Positions 1-11,729 of a stretch of DNA of 64,000 nt are shown here, in pieces. The position numbers and the translations under genes were made by a program. The stretch comes from Glandiceps talaboti. Taxonomy: Eukaryota; Hemichordata; Enteropneusta; Spengelidae. Position 1 is the first letter of the stretch. Every line of letters starts with the position of its first letter. Where the stretch lies: assembly GCF_964340395.1 (NCBI RefSeq), contig NC_135558.1, positions 3,886,501-3,950,500 of the forward strand. Reading direction: 5' to 3'. The notes beneath the pieces were generated by a model. It had not been told where the DNA came from and made no database searches. It was given only the letters and a program-made list of their open reading frames with translations.

Positions 1-135
1 CCCTTTAATGACTTGGTTTCTGTAACTCTATGTAATTACACCCTACAATGTATATATAGGGTATCAGGCTTTTAATGACTTGGTTTCTACCTCTATGTGA
101 TTACAACCTATACATAGTGTGTCAGGCCTTTAAAG
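1..135. repeat. Two-copy tandem repeat, about 65 bp
   Basis: Two adjacent units each begin with TTTAATGACTTGGTTTCT and continue through a TCTATGTRATTACA stretch to a CAGGC end. The second copy starts near base 71. No coding potential is visible. Bases 136-860 beyond it are AT-rich, with nothing else I can support. Confidence 0.7.
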
Positions 136-865
136 ATTAATGATATTTATTTATGCAAAAAAGTCAATTCCGCTGAAATGATCTACTAAATGGTTTAACC
201 TTATCCTTTGGCATCAAATACAAATTCTATCACCATTGTGACCTACATTTTATGTATTTTGTTATTTTTTGGCGTTTGTGCAAATATTTTATGTCAAGTG
301 TGAAGTATATGGTAATTTTGATAATATATCTTGTCTTCCTGAAGATATAAGAATGAGAAAGAAAATGAAGCAAAAACACAAACATGATTTATTTTCATGA
401 AAAAAAGGACTCTTAGATAGAGTACGGTTTGCATTATTAAGAAGACCCTATGACTCATAATATGATGACAATTCTAGACAGTTTTTTTTTTTTGTTAGTT
501 TTAATGTACTTTTACTTTTGACCTTGAATTGAAAAAATGTGGTTGTAAAATTGAAATTCCAGGTTGCACACTGTAGTATCCAAATTCCTTCCTTGGAATT
601 CCTTAAGACTTAGTATATCTCAATCCTAGAGATATGGTATGGCTTAGTTTAAATGTGACTGAAATTCACCTGTCTCATGCAGGTGACTTGTCCATACGAT
701 CTCTCTGTAATACAAGATTTCTAGAGGTACTGTTTTGACTGTTAATATGGTTTGATATGATAGCAATACTTGATTCAACATGCGTTTACCAATACAACTG
801 ACTGACTGTTAGCACTAAGTATGTAATCCATAACTATCAGACTTCATGCCCTGCTACAAAATATA

Positions 866-1004
866 GTGGTTAGCTGTATCTATGGAATTTGTCATTCTGA
901 TGAGGATCGTCGACCAAGATCGAAAGCTCAATTTAAAAAAACTTTGAACTGCTTGTCAGTGTGTTATAACCTTTGTATTAAAATCAATTGATCTACCATT
1001 CAAG
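866..1004 (+). mobile_element. Dispersed element with hammerhead-like core
   Basis: This segment recurs at 55110-55320, there as a minus copy facing a plus copy. The shared part runs from AGTGGTTAGCT through TATGGAATTTGTC and TTCTGATGAGGATCGTC to GAAAGCTCAA, AACTTTGAAC, GTGTTATAACC and TTGATCTACC. Bases 897-929 hold CTGATGA, then 18 bases in which GATC (905-908) can pair with GATC (918-921), then GAAAGCTC. This is the order of a hammerhead ribozyme core. Helix II has one unpaired G, so this copy is probably decayed. Such cores are known from Penelope-like retroelements; assignment to that class is inference. Confidence 0.5.
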
Positions 1005-1809
1005 CTGATGAACTTTTTTGGTGTTTACAAAATATACATTGCATATCTTGTGCAACAATTGATACATGTACGTTGGTGCTTGGCTAGGCAAACTAGCTTG
1101 TCTATGGCAGACTTGATCTGTGACTCGGCGTACTACACTTATTGGTTATCACTGATAGTGAAACAGCAGAGCATAGTGACAGGCCCAGTGAGGTAGGTGG
1201 GCTAACTACATGTAGGCAGTATCTTCTTCTGAGTGTGTTACCATGACAGCAATGGTATTGTGCTAGCACCTCCAATAAAATGAACACCATCATGTGATAG
1301 AAATCTCATGTTAAACTTTATCTGTATTATCTGTGTGTCCTAGTTTCTCCTGAACAATAGTCCCGTTCACACTAACATGATGAAACCTTCAACTCCCATC
1401 CTCATGTAGGACCACTCAGGATGGTTTTTGATACATTGAAAACATCATACCATCATTCTGGCTTCACAGCAGAAACGGAGATTTGGTAAACCCCACCAAG
1501 AACTGTAATGACTTCATTCTGTATGGAAACATTCTTAACTTCTTACCATTAAATGAGCTATGTCTGGTTCAGGGGACAGTAACACCTAAGTTACACTGTA
1601 AAAGTGTGAACACAGCTAGGTGTCAAATCATGCAAGACCTGTACTTTGTAGTCCTGATAATGTCCTGAAATAAAATAGATAATAGGGGACAAGGACTAAC
1701 CAAGGGGGCAAAGTTATAGACTTCAACCAGCTTTGCCTGTAATGTACAACCAGGCTCTGATTTTCTGCAACTTTTAGTCACTGCTGAAAACAATTTCAGA
1801 GTTTCAGAC

Positions 1810-4800
1810 ATGGAAACCCAAATGTGGATTTTTCTGTTACTAGGATGCATTGCATCAGCTGTATCAGGTAAGTTACTTGTTACTTCATACTTGTTTTGTT
1901 ATTTTTGTTTCAAATTTGTCAAATGTATTTCTTCTTATCATCGTTTGGCATAAATGCCTTAACCAACAGAATCTGATAAAGAAAAAAGAAAAAAATTGAT
2001 TTGTAGCCAAAATTGTATGTATGTATATGAGATCTCATGTCAAACATCCTTCAGATAAAAAGGTTTAACTTTTGTTTTCGCTTTGTTCAACAAATCTCAA
2101 CCCTATTCCGAGTTGAAAACGAGGAAAAAGAATTCAGGTCACCATACAAATTAAAAAAAAATAGAGGTCAAGGTAATCTTAAAATGAACCCATTTTAGAA
2201 TTAAAAAATGGTTGCCAAATACTGTGTTAAACTCTATGGGAAAATAAAAGATAGTGAACCTCCAAATTGCTGTTATTTTTATCAAAAGGGCCTAATGAGA
2301 CTGAAAAATTTGCTTTTGCGAAATCTCCTATCAATTCGTTAGCTGTATGTATCTGATAGTTAACAGAAACGCCAACAACAATGAATCTCTCAGTGTAGGC
2401 TCCCTGAGGTTTCAAATTAAGTTTACAGAGATTGGAATAACTTTGATTTTAAGCTGAATTTATCTCTGAGGTACACAAAATGAAGGATTAGTTTCATTTT
2501 TTTTTAAGATCACAACTTTAGCGGAATAATTAGGGAACATTTTAGACTGCAAATACAACACTTGACAGTCTCAAAAGCTATTTTTGAGAGATTGTGGTCC
2601 ACTTCAGAACACAGCTTGGCAAATAAGCAATTGACAATTAGTGGGTAGAGTCTAACAAGTGTGTTGTAATAAATTTAATTTTCAGTTCAAAGTGAAGTAG
2701 TGAATTTTAATGGACTTTGAGTAGACTTGTACATGCTGTGTAAAAATGTTTCACAAGAAAAAACCCTTGAAGAATTCAACGACATGAAAACATGACTGAG
2801 GGGGTAGACTTATACAAAAAATGCTATAGTTCGTTTTACTACAGAGGTACCATTATTATCACATGAATTTGAAGAAAGCGGGATGGGGAGAGGGGGTGCA
2901 TTTTTTTTCTTACATAAAAATTCATTTCTTGCATCATAAAATAATGTATTTCTGAAGCCAAACTTATATTAACACTACGTGTTTTGAGATTTAGATAGAT
3001 ATAAATGAAAAACCCATTATTCTTTATTATTCTATTCCTAGTATCACGATTCTTGTCATACATATCAGTCGTGACTAACATTTTCCCTCCAGAGTTTAAC
3101 ACATATACACCGTCTTTTTGTGTTTATTGATATAGTGAGCTTGGTGACCTGAACCTCAGCTGACATCAGTAATCCTTTATTTTGATTTGAAAACATCACA
3201 TAATGCCGATAAATTGATTCCTATGACGACAGCAAATCAAGGGAATATTAATTCATAGTCGTCTAAGGCATTTGTGTACATATCAAAACACAGGCCTTGC
3301 TACAAATATGAATCAGGGTATTTTGTTGTTTGTAGGTTTGTCTAACAAAGTCATTCTAGAGGAAGTTACATGTGAAGAGGATTATGAACCCACAGGATTG
3401 CACGTATGGATAGGTAGGTGTGTCATTTTGATGATTTGATAATATGTAAATAGGACTGGTCATGTGATAGTCATGTGATCTTATCAAAGGTATTTGTTGC
3501 CTATGTCAAGACAGACAAGATGTTTCCTGTTCAGTAACAGGACATGTGACTAAAACATGTAATTTCCAACATCAAGACTTTAGTTGCTGTCAGAACAGAG
3601 GGAAAGAGAAGTTATGTTCCTCACCAGTGACAAGTCACGTGACTGACATGTGACTAATCATGTGATCATATTAAGAATTTATCTGCAAATAGAGGGAAAG
3701 ATAATTTATGTGTACTGTTCAGTGAATTAGGAAATAGTGGATGACTTTTTGCAGTTTGTGTTTTGTGAAAAGAATATTTGCAAGAACATTTCTTCTTATA
3801 AGAAGTTGTTTTCCATAGAAAAAGTAAAATTGAAATTAGAGATGTATAATTTCCTATCACACAAATCAACTCAACATAGGGAAATTGATTTCAAACTTTA
3901 TCCCAATTCATGTATTTTTACCCAGAAAAAAATATCAATTTTAGAAGGCCATCTGTTGATCAGAAAAAAAACATATTTCATTTTAATCATAAATATTGAA
4001 AAATATATTTTATAGTTGTGACATTTATTGTCTTGATTCATTCTAATGTATACATATTGTTTTGATTTATGTAGAAAGACGTCCTGTTTGTACTTTGATT
4101 TTAACTTCATTATTTTTGACAGTGATTCAGTGAAATCATAATATTTAATGTCCTTAAACCCTAATGTTTGAATCCCATGATTTCAGATTACTGTTTTATC
4201 AGTGGACTGAAAAGGTTTAAATAGGATCATTTTCTGTTCAAGATCGGCTTTTGTTTTGTCTCTGCCAAATAAGTGTTTTCACCAGTATGTTATCCTGCTC
4301 TGATATTGGTCTTTAATAGCTCGCGCAGCATTTTCGAAGCTGCCGCATAGTGGCTCAATGACTAGTACACATGCATGTCCTATATACTATGCAATTTTTG
4401 TTTGGTGGTTTTACCCAAGGATGCATTGCTGCGGAATGACTACACATGTGAATTCTATATGTTATGTGCATTCTCCACGCAAAGGGCACTATCTACAATA
4501 TCATCATTAGGCAGCTGGTCACAAATGAATCTATCGTGCATGAGCTTGTGGGCTTTGCCTAGTTATGATATTACAGAAATTTAAGAATTGGATTTGACTG
4601 AAAATAACATGTTCATTTGATTTCATTTCAGGTGATGCACCAGACTGCCAAGCAGACACAAGTCTTTGTGCACATTTTGATTTGAATTATGTCTGTACCA
4701 AACCAATCGGTGCTAACGTAGATTTGTGTGCCAATGGTACTCAGGTTCTGTGTGAGGCAAAACCAGCAATTCCTCTGTTGGAGCCAACAGATACCACTAC

Positions 4801-5857
4801 TCTCAAAGTTTTGGCCTACAACATCCTGGAATTAAACTACATATATTGGCAACAGGGACAGCGTGAACGGACATGTCGTATTCCGTACCGAATGTTTGAG
4901 GCAGTAGGGGATGTAGATGTGATTTTGTTTCAAGAACTTTTTATGGGTGGTTGTTTTCCTGATGATATTTCTTTCCATGACCTCCTTGATATGCATGGAT
5001 TCGTATACCAAACGGCTATGGTTGGAGTTGATGCCCGACAATCCGATATTCTTCGCTTTGAACACGGAGGTATATTTATCGCTTCAAGATGGCCGATTAT
5101 CGAAGAAGATGAGTATGTTTTTGTATCGACAGACCGTTCTGATACTGATGTCTTTGCTTCTAAAGGCATTGCCTATGCTGCAATAGAAAAAGATGTTGGT
5201 GGAATTAAAAGGAATTATCATCTGTTTGCAACCCACATGCAGTCCCGTGATGGTGGGACCCGTGAACAAGTACGTATTATTCAATCCATGGAGTTCAGAC
5301 TCTTCTTTAATAAACTGAACATTCCTACAGATGAACCAATAATTTACGGAGGTGACTTTAATGCTGATTATAACCATGATCCCACACATGTTGAAAACGT
5401 CTTGCATGCAATGGATGCAACAGCACCAGAAGTTGTTGGTGACTTGAAAACGACATATGATCGTAAAGACAATACAATAATCGGCCCTAACCCAAATGGC
5501 AAGCAGTCTTATATAGACTACGTTGTATACATCAACTCACATCTACATCCCATCACCTCATCAATGGAAGTTGTTCGGTTAACAGATGATCCATTTTGGA
5601 TTTGTGACCGTGGAATGCTTCGCGTGATGCGACACACCTATCCGTGGTCCGAACAATGCCGCTCCAATAGATCAATTATAGATTTATCTGATCACTACTC
5701 TGTTCTTGGAACTTTTGACTTCCCACTTGAAGCACCTGACGATCCTGAAGACCCTCCCCGATGTGATCCCATTTCTGCTGCGCAACATCTTGTTGCCAAG
5801 GCAACAATTCCAGTGCTTTTTCTCATCTTACCATATTTTTTTACATCAGGTTTATAA
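1810..5857 (+). CDS. Secreted sphingomyelinase C-like phosphodiesterase, probably GPI-anchored
   Basis: Three exons: 1810-1867, 3336-3413 and 4632-5857. All junctions are GT-AG and phase 1, giving 453 residues. Exon 1 encodes a signal peptide (WIFLLLGCIASAVSG). Exon 3 holds an endonuclease/exonuclease/phosphatase fold in the family order: YNILELN near residue 108, the metal glutamate in LFQELF near 146, ATHMQSRDGG with a histidine near 246, GGDFNAD near 285, SYIDYVVY, and the catalytic-end SDHYS near 402. This order is typical of neutral sphingomyelinase C, which hydrolyses sphingomyelin to ceramide and phosphocholine. The last residues (TIPVLFLILPYFFTSGL) are hydrophobic and end the protein, as in a GPI-attachment signal, so the enzyme probably sits on the outer cell surface. 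Several cysteines before the domain suggest an extracellular region. Substrate is inferred from family. The upstream 5' UTR and promoter were not defined. Confidence 0.88.
3634..3643. promoter_or_regulatory. CLEAR/E-box palindrome in intron 2
   Basis: GTCACGTGAC is the palindromic TFEB/MITF-type (CLEAR) site. It sits in a cluster of related CATGTGA words between 3450 and 3665, in intron 2 of the sphingomyelinase-like gene. Function is inferred from motif identity only. Confidence 0.35.
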
Positions 5858-6326
5858 TTATCAGGTTGTTACCCAGTTGTCATGTCTAGTTCTTCTATGG
5901 AAGTCCATGTACCCAGTATGTGGTCTACAGCATCCTGTTGCTGGGGCAACCATACTCCACTCTTTAGCAAGATTTTGATGATGCTAAAGCTTGAATCTGT
6001 TTGATAGAAATTTGATAAAAAAATCTACATACTGTAAACCTAGATATGTAATTTTGTGATTTTACAGTCTTCAGCTAGTTCTCAAAGAGTAATTATTACG
6101 AATTACCAGACTAGTTCATTGTGTTCATGTATGAGATGGTATTTTAGTTACTACTTATCTTTGCAATATTGCGTTTCATCGAAATAATCACAAATAAATC
6201 TTAGGCAAAAATGTCAAGGTTTACTGTAAAGCCTGAGGTGTTTTATGAAACATTCCTAATTTAAACCCAGCAAAAAAAAATGAATATTGTATTTTGATAT
6301 TTGAAAGTTTGTAAGTTCAATAACTC

Positions 6327-6332
6327 AATAAA
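6327..6332 (+). terminator. Polyadenylation signal of the sphingomyelinase-like gene
   Basis: AATAAA about 470 bases after the stop, followed by a T-rich stretch (CCGTCTTTTCTT). It is the clearest signal downstream of the stop; other A-rich hexamers nearby are weaker. Confidence 0.5.
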
Positions 6333-6734
6333 TACATGCAAGACCCTTTTCGGTGTTGCCGTCTTTTCTTACTGCAAAGTCATATAATATGTCTGAAGAT
6401 AGTGGCCAAACTAAACAAGAAAGCCCAAGAGAATACACTTTGAAAGATGAACTCCCTCTGGGAAGACGCATACTTGAAGTATCCCAGATCTAGTATAATT
6501 AGCAATAAGGGCAGTCCATACAGCAGTGTACAAGTTATACTATACCAAGCTTAGCTATCTATTCAAAGGTTAGTAAAGGTGGCATCAGTTAAAGGATGCT
6601 GGCTGTGTGGAAACTAAATCTGTATGCTGTATGTTTTAACATGCATAGGCTTATCTATAGGCGATAATTTAGTTTTGTTTTTACTGTTCATTCAGTGTCT
6701 ACTACAATTTCCAATACTGGCAGAAGAGTTTCTC

Positions 6735-7085
6735 TACTGCCTAAGGGGTCTTTGTCGCCATGTGCTGACATAAGGAACCTTGTCACAATGGATTGACTTT
6801 TGTCAAAATGATTTGACGTAAGGGGCCTTATCACCATGTACTAACATAAGGAGTCTTATTACAATTAGTTGACATAAGGGGCTTATCACCATGCACTGAC
6901 ATAAGGGGCCTTGTCACCATGCACTGACATAAGGAGTCTTATTAGAATTAGTTGACATAAGGGGCCTTATCACCATGTACTGACATGAGTCTTATTACAA
7001 TTAGCTGACAAAAGGGGCCTTATCACCATCCACTAACATAAGGAGTCCTATTACAATTAGCTGACATAAGGGGCCTTATCACCAT
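6735..7085. repeat. Minisatellite, about 56-bp composite unit
   Basis: About six degenerate units alternate GACATAAGGGGCCTTATCAC with CATAAGGAGTCTTATTACAA. Each 56-base unit looks like two diverged half-units of about 28 bases. Confidence 0.8.
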
Positions 7086-8149
7086 GAGTGTAAGCCTGTT
7101 ATTCTATCCTGACTGTCCCAAGATTTTATTCTATTTCACATACCGAGAATTCACCATTCATACGTTACAGTTTGCAGTATTTTTATGAGTCGAGTGTATG
7201 GCAATGTTTTTATATTGTATACAAAGTGCTGACTTTCAAAGCTTCTGGATGTGACATAACAAGACAAAGAAATGAACTAATATTATGACGCAACAGAAAT
7301 GACTAGAGTATCCTGTTTATGTGATATATTTGTTGTAAGCTTTTAGCTTTAAAAGGGTTTCATTTGGACACAGTGTTCTAAGAATAGTGTCTGAATAGAT
7401 CCCTGTCATATCAAATCAGTATAAAACGTTGGTGTTACCTTTGAAGTATAGTAGACTCAATAAATTAAAGGAAGTTTATGTACATGGTTGGAATCAAAAT
7501 GTTAGCTAGTAGAGAGCTTTTGTCGTAATTACACCGACATTGACAGCTTTGTGGTTTGCCGCCCTCTAGTCAGGTGACTGATTTGTGATGGGTCACCTGA
7601 CACCAATCTTTAATATAGATATTTAAAAAGGGGGTAGATTGTAATTTACTCATTCCTCTGCCTGTTTTACTGATTACTATTAATCATGGATGTTTTTCTT
7701 TTCTTTCATTCCCCCCCCCCCCCCCATGATATGTCCAGCAGTATGATGGGGTATCTATCATACAAATTACCCCATGATATTTCCTGCATTGTGATGGAGT
7801 ATCTATTGTACAAGTTCAGATTCCATCATATATATGGATGCCAGTTCCTACTCAGCCTTCAGTGGTATGTTTCATACATGGCTGTGCTTTTTATGCCATG
7901 ATTTTCATTGAATATTAAATGTCCACTTCTTTCTGAAGTTTCGTAGAAAAGTTCATTATGAATATTCCGTAAACTCACAAAAGAAATAATTTACTTCTTG
8001 AGAATACCACTGGTGAATTTTATAGTTTTGAGGTTTTGGACTCATTAACGTATAATACCTTATGCTTGTGACTTTCCAGAACAAATTGATAGAGGGCGCA
8101 CTACAATCATTACAGGTCTATTGGGACTGCCAAACTATATTGGATTGAT

Positions 8150-8305
8150 ATATTTTTCACAAATTTTAGCAACGGATACCCTATGTTAGAGTCAAAATGT
8201 CATTTTTAACAAATTTTAGCAAGTGATACACTATGTTAGAGTCAAATGTAATTTTTCACTAATTTTAGTGACGGATACCCTCTGTTGAAGTCAAAATGTC
8301 AAAGT
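8150..8305. repeat. Three-copy tandem repeat, about 56 bp
   Basis: Three units each contain CAAATTTTAGCAA (or a close variant), GATACCCTATGTTAGAGTC and AAAATGTCA. A second short tandem array, CACCATGGCAACCAA, lies at 9357-9422. Confidence 0.7.
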
Positions 8306-9059
8306 TGTTAGTCTTTCAAATGCAAAATTCATGACCAATCCAACTGTCATCAGATGTCGTACTTTCTAACCCACTGATGACAGTACAGAATTCACCTAGC
8401 AACTAACAAGGGATTTGATGATTCAGAACTTCTAAAATTTCTCAAGATGCCCGAAGAATTCATGATATTGCTTGCCAATTTGTAGAGATAGTTGTTGACA
8501 GTGACTTTTTTCACCTTGTGCAATATTGAACTGGTTTTCCCCTGAGGGTTTCAGGTCAGCAAAGGTCATTTCATTACATATCCACAGATGATATCACACA
8601 GTCTGTAGATACAACTGGGAACACAATTGTAATTTCAGCTTTTTACAATGCAAAACTATGTCGGAATCATCAATAGTGCATGATCACATAGGTTAAACCC
8701 TTTGCTTAGTTGATTTCGGGCAATGTCCTGTTAACACTCTTGAAACTTTTGATTGTAAAAAAATGTGATTTTATGTTCAAACCTAGCATTATTTTACCAT
8801 TTGACATCCATTGAAGCAATCACGAAATCTTTCCCTTTATGATTGGGATCCTGACTACCGACACAATTTACATTGTACAACTCTGCTATATTCTAATTAT
8901 TGATTCAAATCATGCAGTGACACCACTGATGTCATCTGATACAGTGGTTATAGATTTAAAACCCTGTAAGACTTTGCAGCTCATTTTTCTGGCCGACACT
9001 TCACTGAAGTAAAATATTGAATTCAAAAGTCTAAGTGAGTGTTGAGATAACAACATAGC

Positions 9060-9235
9060 AACCTCTGTCCTACCAGGTCTCCAATTATACAGCTGGGTTG
9101 ACTGAAGCACACCTGTGATTCAAATCTTGTTCTCAAGGATTATAGCTTTTCAGAAATAAATGACAGCAGTACGACTCAAACCTGCAACACTCAAACCGGC
9201 CAATCTAACCATTTGACCATCATGACTCCACTTTC
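9060..9235 (-). mobile_element. tRNA-derived SINE, copy 1
   Basis: Read on the minus strand it begins ATGATGGTCAAATGGTTAGA (box-A-like) and GCAGGTTTGAGTC (box-B-like). It then runs through an internal part ending AGACCTGGTAGGA. A second copy lies at 53540-53700, also on minus, and shares CAATTATA, GCTGGGTTGACT, GGTTCAAATCTTG and TGACCATCATG. The 3' part resembles Deu-type SINE central domains as I remember them; that comparison was not run. Confidence 0.65.
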
Positions 9236-9564
9236 AAAAACATGTACTATCAATTTACATAGTTCAAATAATGATTCAGAAATATTTTAGGTATTTTGTG
9301 TTTAGAGCACATCAATGTACAACATGTCTAGATGATAAGTAATATTGCAGTGCTTCCACCATGGCAACCAAGCCGAGGTTTCACCATGACAATGAAATCA
9401 AGCTTTCACCATGGCAACCAAATTAAGTTGAAATGATCAGACCTAATAAATGCGTTAAGTAGAATTACTTGCCAAATTTAAAGGATGAAGCTTAAAGTAA
9501 TTTAAGTATGAAAATTTATCATGATTTAGTTAAGTTTATAATCCATTGAATATGATGCTGAACT

Positions 9565-11062
9565 ATATGTACAGTTCTGTGCACACAGGATGTACAGTTC
9601 TATGCACACAGCATGTACAGTTCTATGCACATAGGATGTGCAGTTCTATGCACACAGCATGCGGCACAGTGCTATGCACACAGGATGTACAGTTCTATGC
9701 ACACAGGATGTACAGTTCTATGCACACAGCATGTACAGTTCTATGCACACAGCATGTACAGTTCTATGCACACAGCATGTACAGTTCTGTGCACACAGTA
9801 TGTACAGTTCTATGCAAACAGGATGTACAGTTCTATGCACACAGGATGTACAGTTCTATGCAAACAGGATGTACAGTTCTATGCACACAGGATGTACAGT
9901 TCTATGCACACAGCATGTACAGTTCTATGCAAACAGGATGTACAGTTCTATGCACACAGGATGTACAGTTCTATGCACACAGGATGTACAGTTCTATGCA
10001 AACAGCATGTACAGTTCTATGCACACAGCATGCGGCACAGTGCTATGCACACAGGATGTACAGTTCTATGCACACAGCATGTACAGTTCTATGCACACAG
10101 GATGTACAGTTCTATGCACACAGCATGTACAGTGTGCTATGCACACAGCATGTACAGTGTGCTATGCACACAGGATGTACAGTTCTGTGCACACAGTATG
10201 TACAGTTCTATGCACACAGGATGTACAGTTCTATGCAAACAGGATGTACAGTTCTATGCACACAGGATGTACAGTTCTATGCAAACAGCATGTACAGTTC
10301 TATGCACACAGGATGTACAGTTCTATGCAAACAGCATGTACAGTTCTATGCACACAGCATGTACAGTGTGCTATGCCCACAGGATGTACAGTTCTGTGCA
10401 CACAGTATGTACAGTTCTATGCACACAGGATGTACAGTTCTATGCAAACAGGATGTACAGTTCTATGCACACAGGATGTACAGTTCTATGCAAACAGCAT
10501 GTACAGTTCTATGCACACAGGATGTACAGTTCTATGCACACAGGATGTACAGTTCTATGCACACAGCATGTACAGTGTGCTATGCACACAGGATGTACAG
10601 TTCTGTGCACACAGTATGTACAGTTTTATGCACACAGGATGTACAGTTCTATGCACACAGGATGTACAGTTCTATGCACACAGGATGTACAGTTCTATGC
10701 ACACAGGATGTACAGTTCTATGCACACAGGATGTACAGTTCTATGCAAACAGCATGTACAGTTCTATGCACACAGGATGTACAGTTCTATGCACACAGGA
10801 TGTACAGTTCTATGCACACAGCATGTACAGTGTGCTATGCACACAGGATGTACAGTGTGCTATGCACACAGGATGTACAGTTCTATGCACACAGGATGTA
10901 CAGTTCTATGCAAACAGCATGTACAGTTCTATGCACACAGGATGTACAGTTCTATGCAAACAGCATGTACAGTTCTATGCACACAGGATGTACATGCAGT
11001 TTTATTAACACAGGATGTAACGTTACATGTACAGTTCTATGCACACAGCATGCATTTATACA
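9565..11062. repeat. 23-bp satellite array, about 65 copies
   Basis: The unit is GGATGTACAGTTCTATGCAC plus ACA, 23 bases, repeated head to tail for about 1.5 kb. Common variants are GCAAACAG for GCACACAG, GCATG for GGATG, and a 25-base form containing CAGTGTGCTATGC. Because 23 is not a multiple of three and the unit has no plus-strand stop, all three plus frames stay open and encode the same 23-residue repeat. This is a consequence of the period, not evidence of a gene. Variant units recur every 209 bases in the middle of the array. Confidence 0.95.
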
Positions 11063-11129
11063 AACAGATACAATTAATTCCTGGTACCTGTAAATAGATA
11101 ACCATGAATGTTTTGATGATATTCTTCAA

Positions 11130-11300
11130 CTTTTTTTATAGCTTCACCAGACAGTTGTTTCTGACATGTAAATTGTATTTCTTATCTGAACAAGGTCTTT
11201 AAAGGCCAGGGTTTCAATACCAGGTTCTCGCATTAGTGTTATCTTATTATTGGAATAAGGAATATATGTTGTTTAGAACCACCTTTTTTATAGCTCTGCC
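11130..11300 (-). mobile_element. Member of a dispersed repeat family of about 130 bp, minus orientation
   Basis: The segment carries TTTATAGCT, CAGACAGTTGTTTCTGAC, TTTAAAGGCCAGGGTTTCAA, CAGGTTCTCGCATTAGTGTT and ATCTTAT. Reverse complements of these blocks occur at 36957-37085, 49275-49400, 49500-49610 and 57238-57420, and weaker copies at 19625-19690 and 60085-60180. No ends or target duplications could be fixed. Confidence 0.6.
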
Positions 11301-11729
11301 AAACAACTGTTTTTGACCCTAATCCAACAAGGTCGACTTAAGATACACATAGAAGGGGTTCTGTTGAAACCAATGTGAAAGTTTGGACTGTTCTTTGCGT
11401 GAGTATGTGATTACGATACCAACATTGGTTTGTAACATTCTGTACATGTATGTGATACAGTGTGCCCTTCTAACGATAGCAAAATTTTGTTGTTGTGAGT
11501 CAAAATGAGAAAAACTGGGATTTCTTGTGAGTCCCCACATAGTAAGAGATAGGGGAACACCAAATTTTGGTGCTTCACTAGAAATTGTGTGCATCAGTGG
11601 CATGTCAAATTGGCTTAAAGGGCACACTGATGTGGTACCAACATTGATTTGTAACATTCTGGATGTGGAACACCAATTCTGGTCAACTCAGATAGGATTT
11701 CTGCATATGTATGTCTACAAATTGAAATA

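Noticed and set aside
9546-11097. Three overlapping open frames of 456-515 codons
   Set aside because: They are the 23-bp satellite read in all three frames. A period coprime with three and without a stop codon forces this; no domain or splice context supports a gene.
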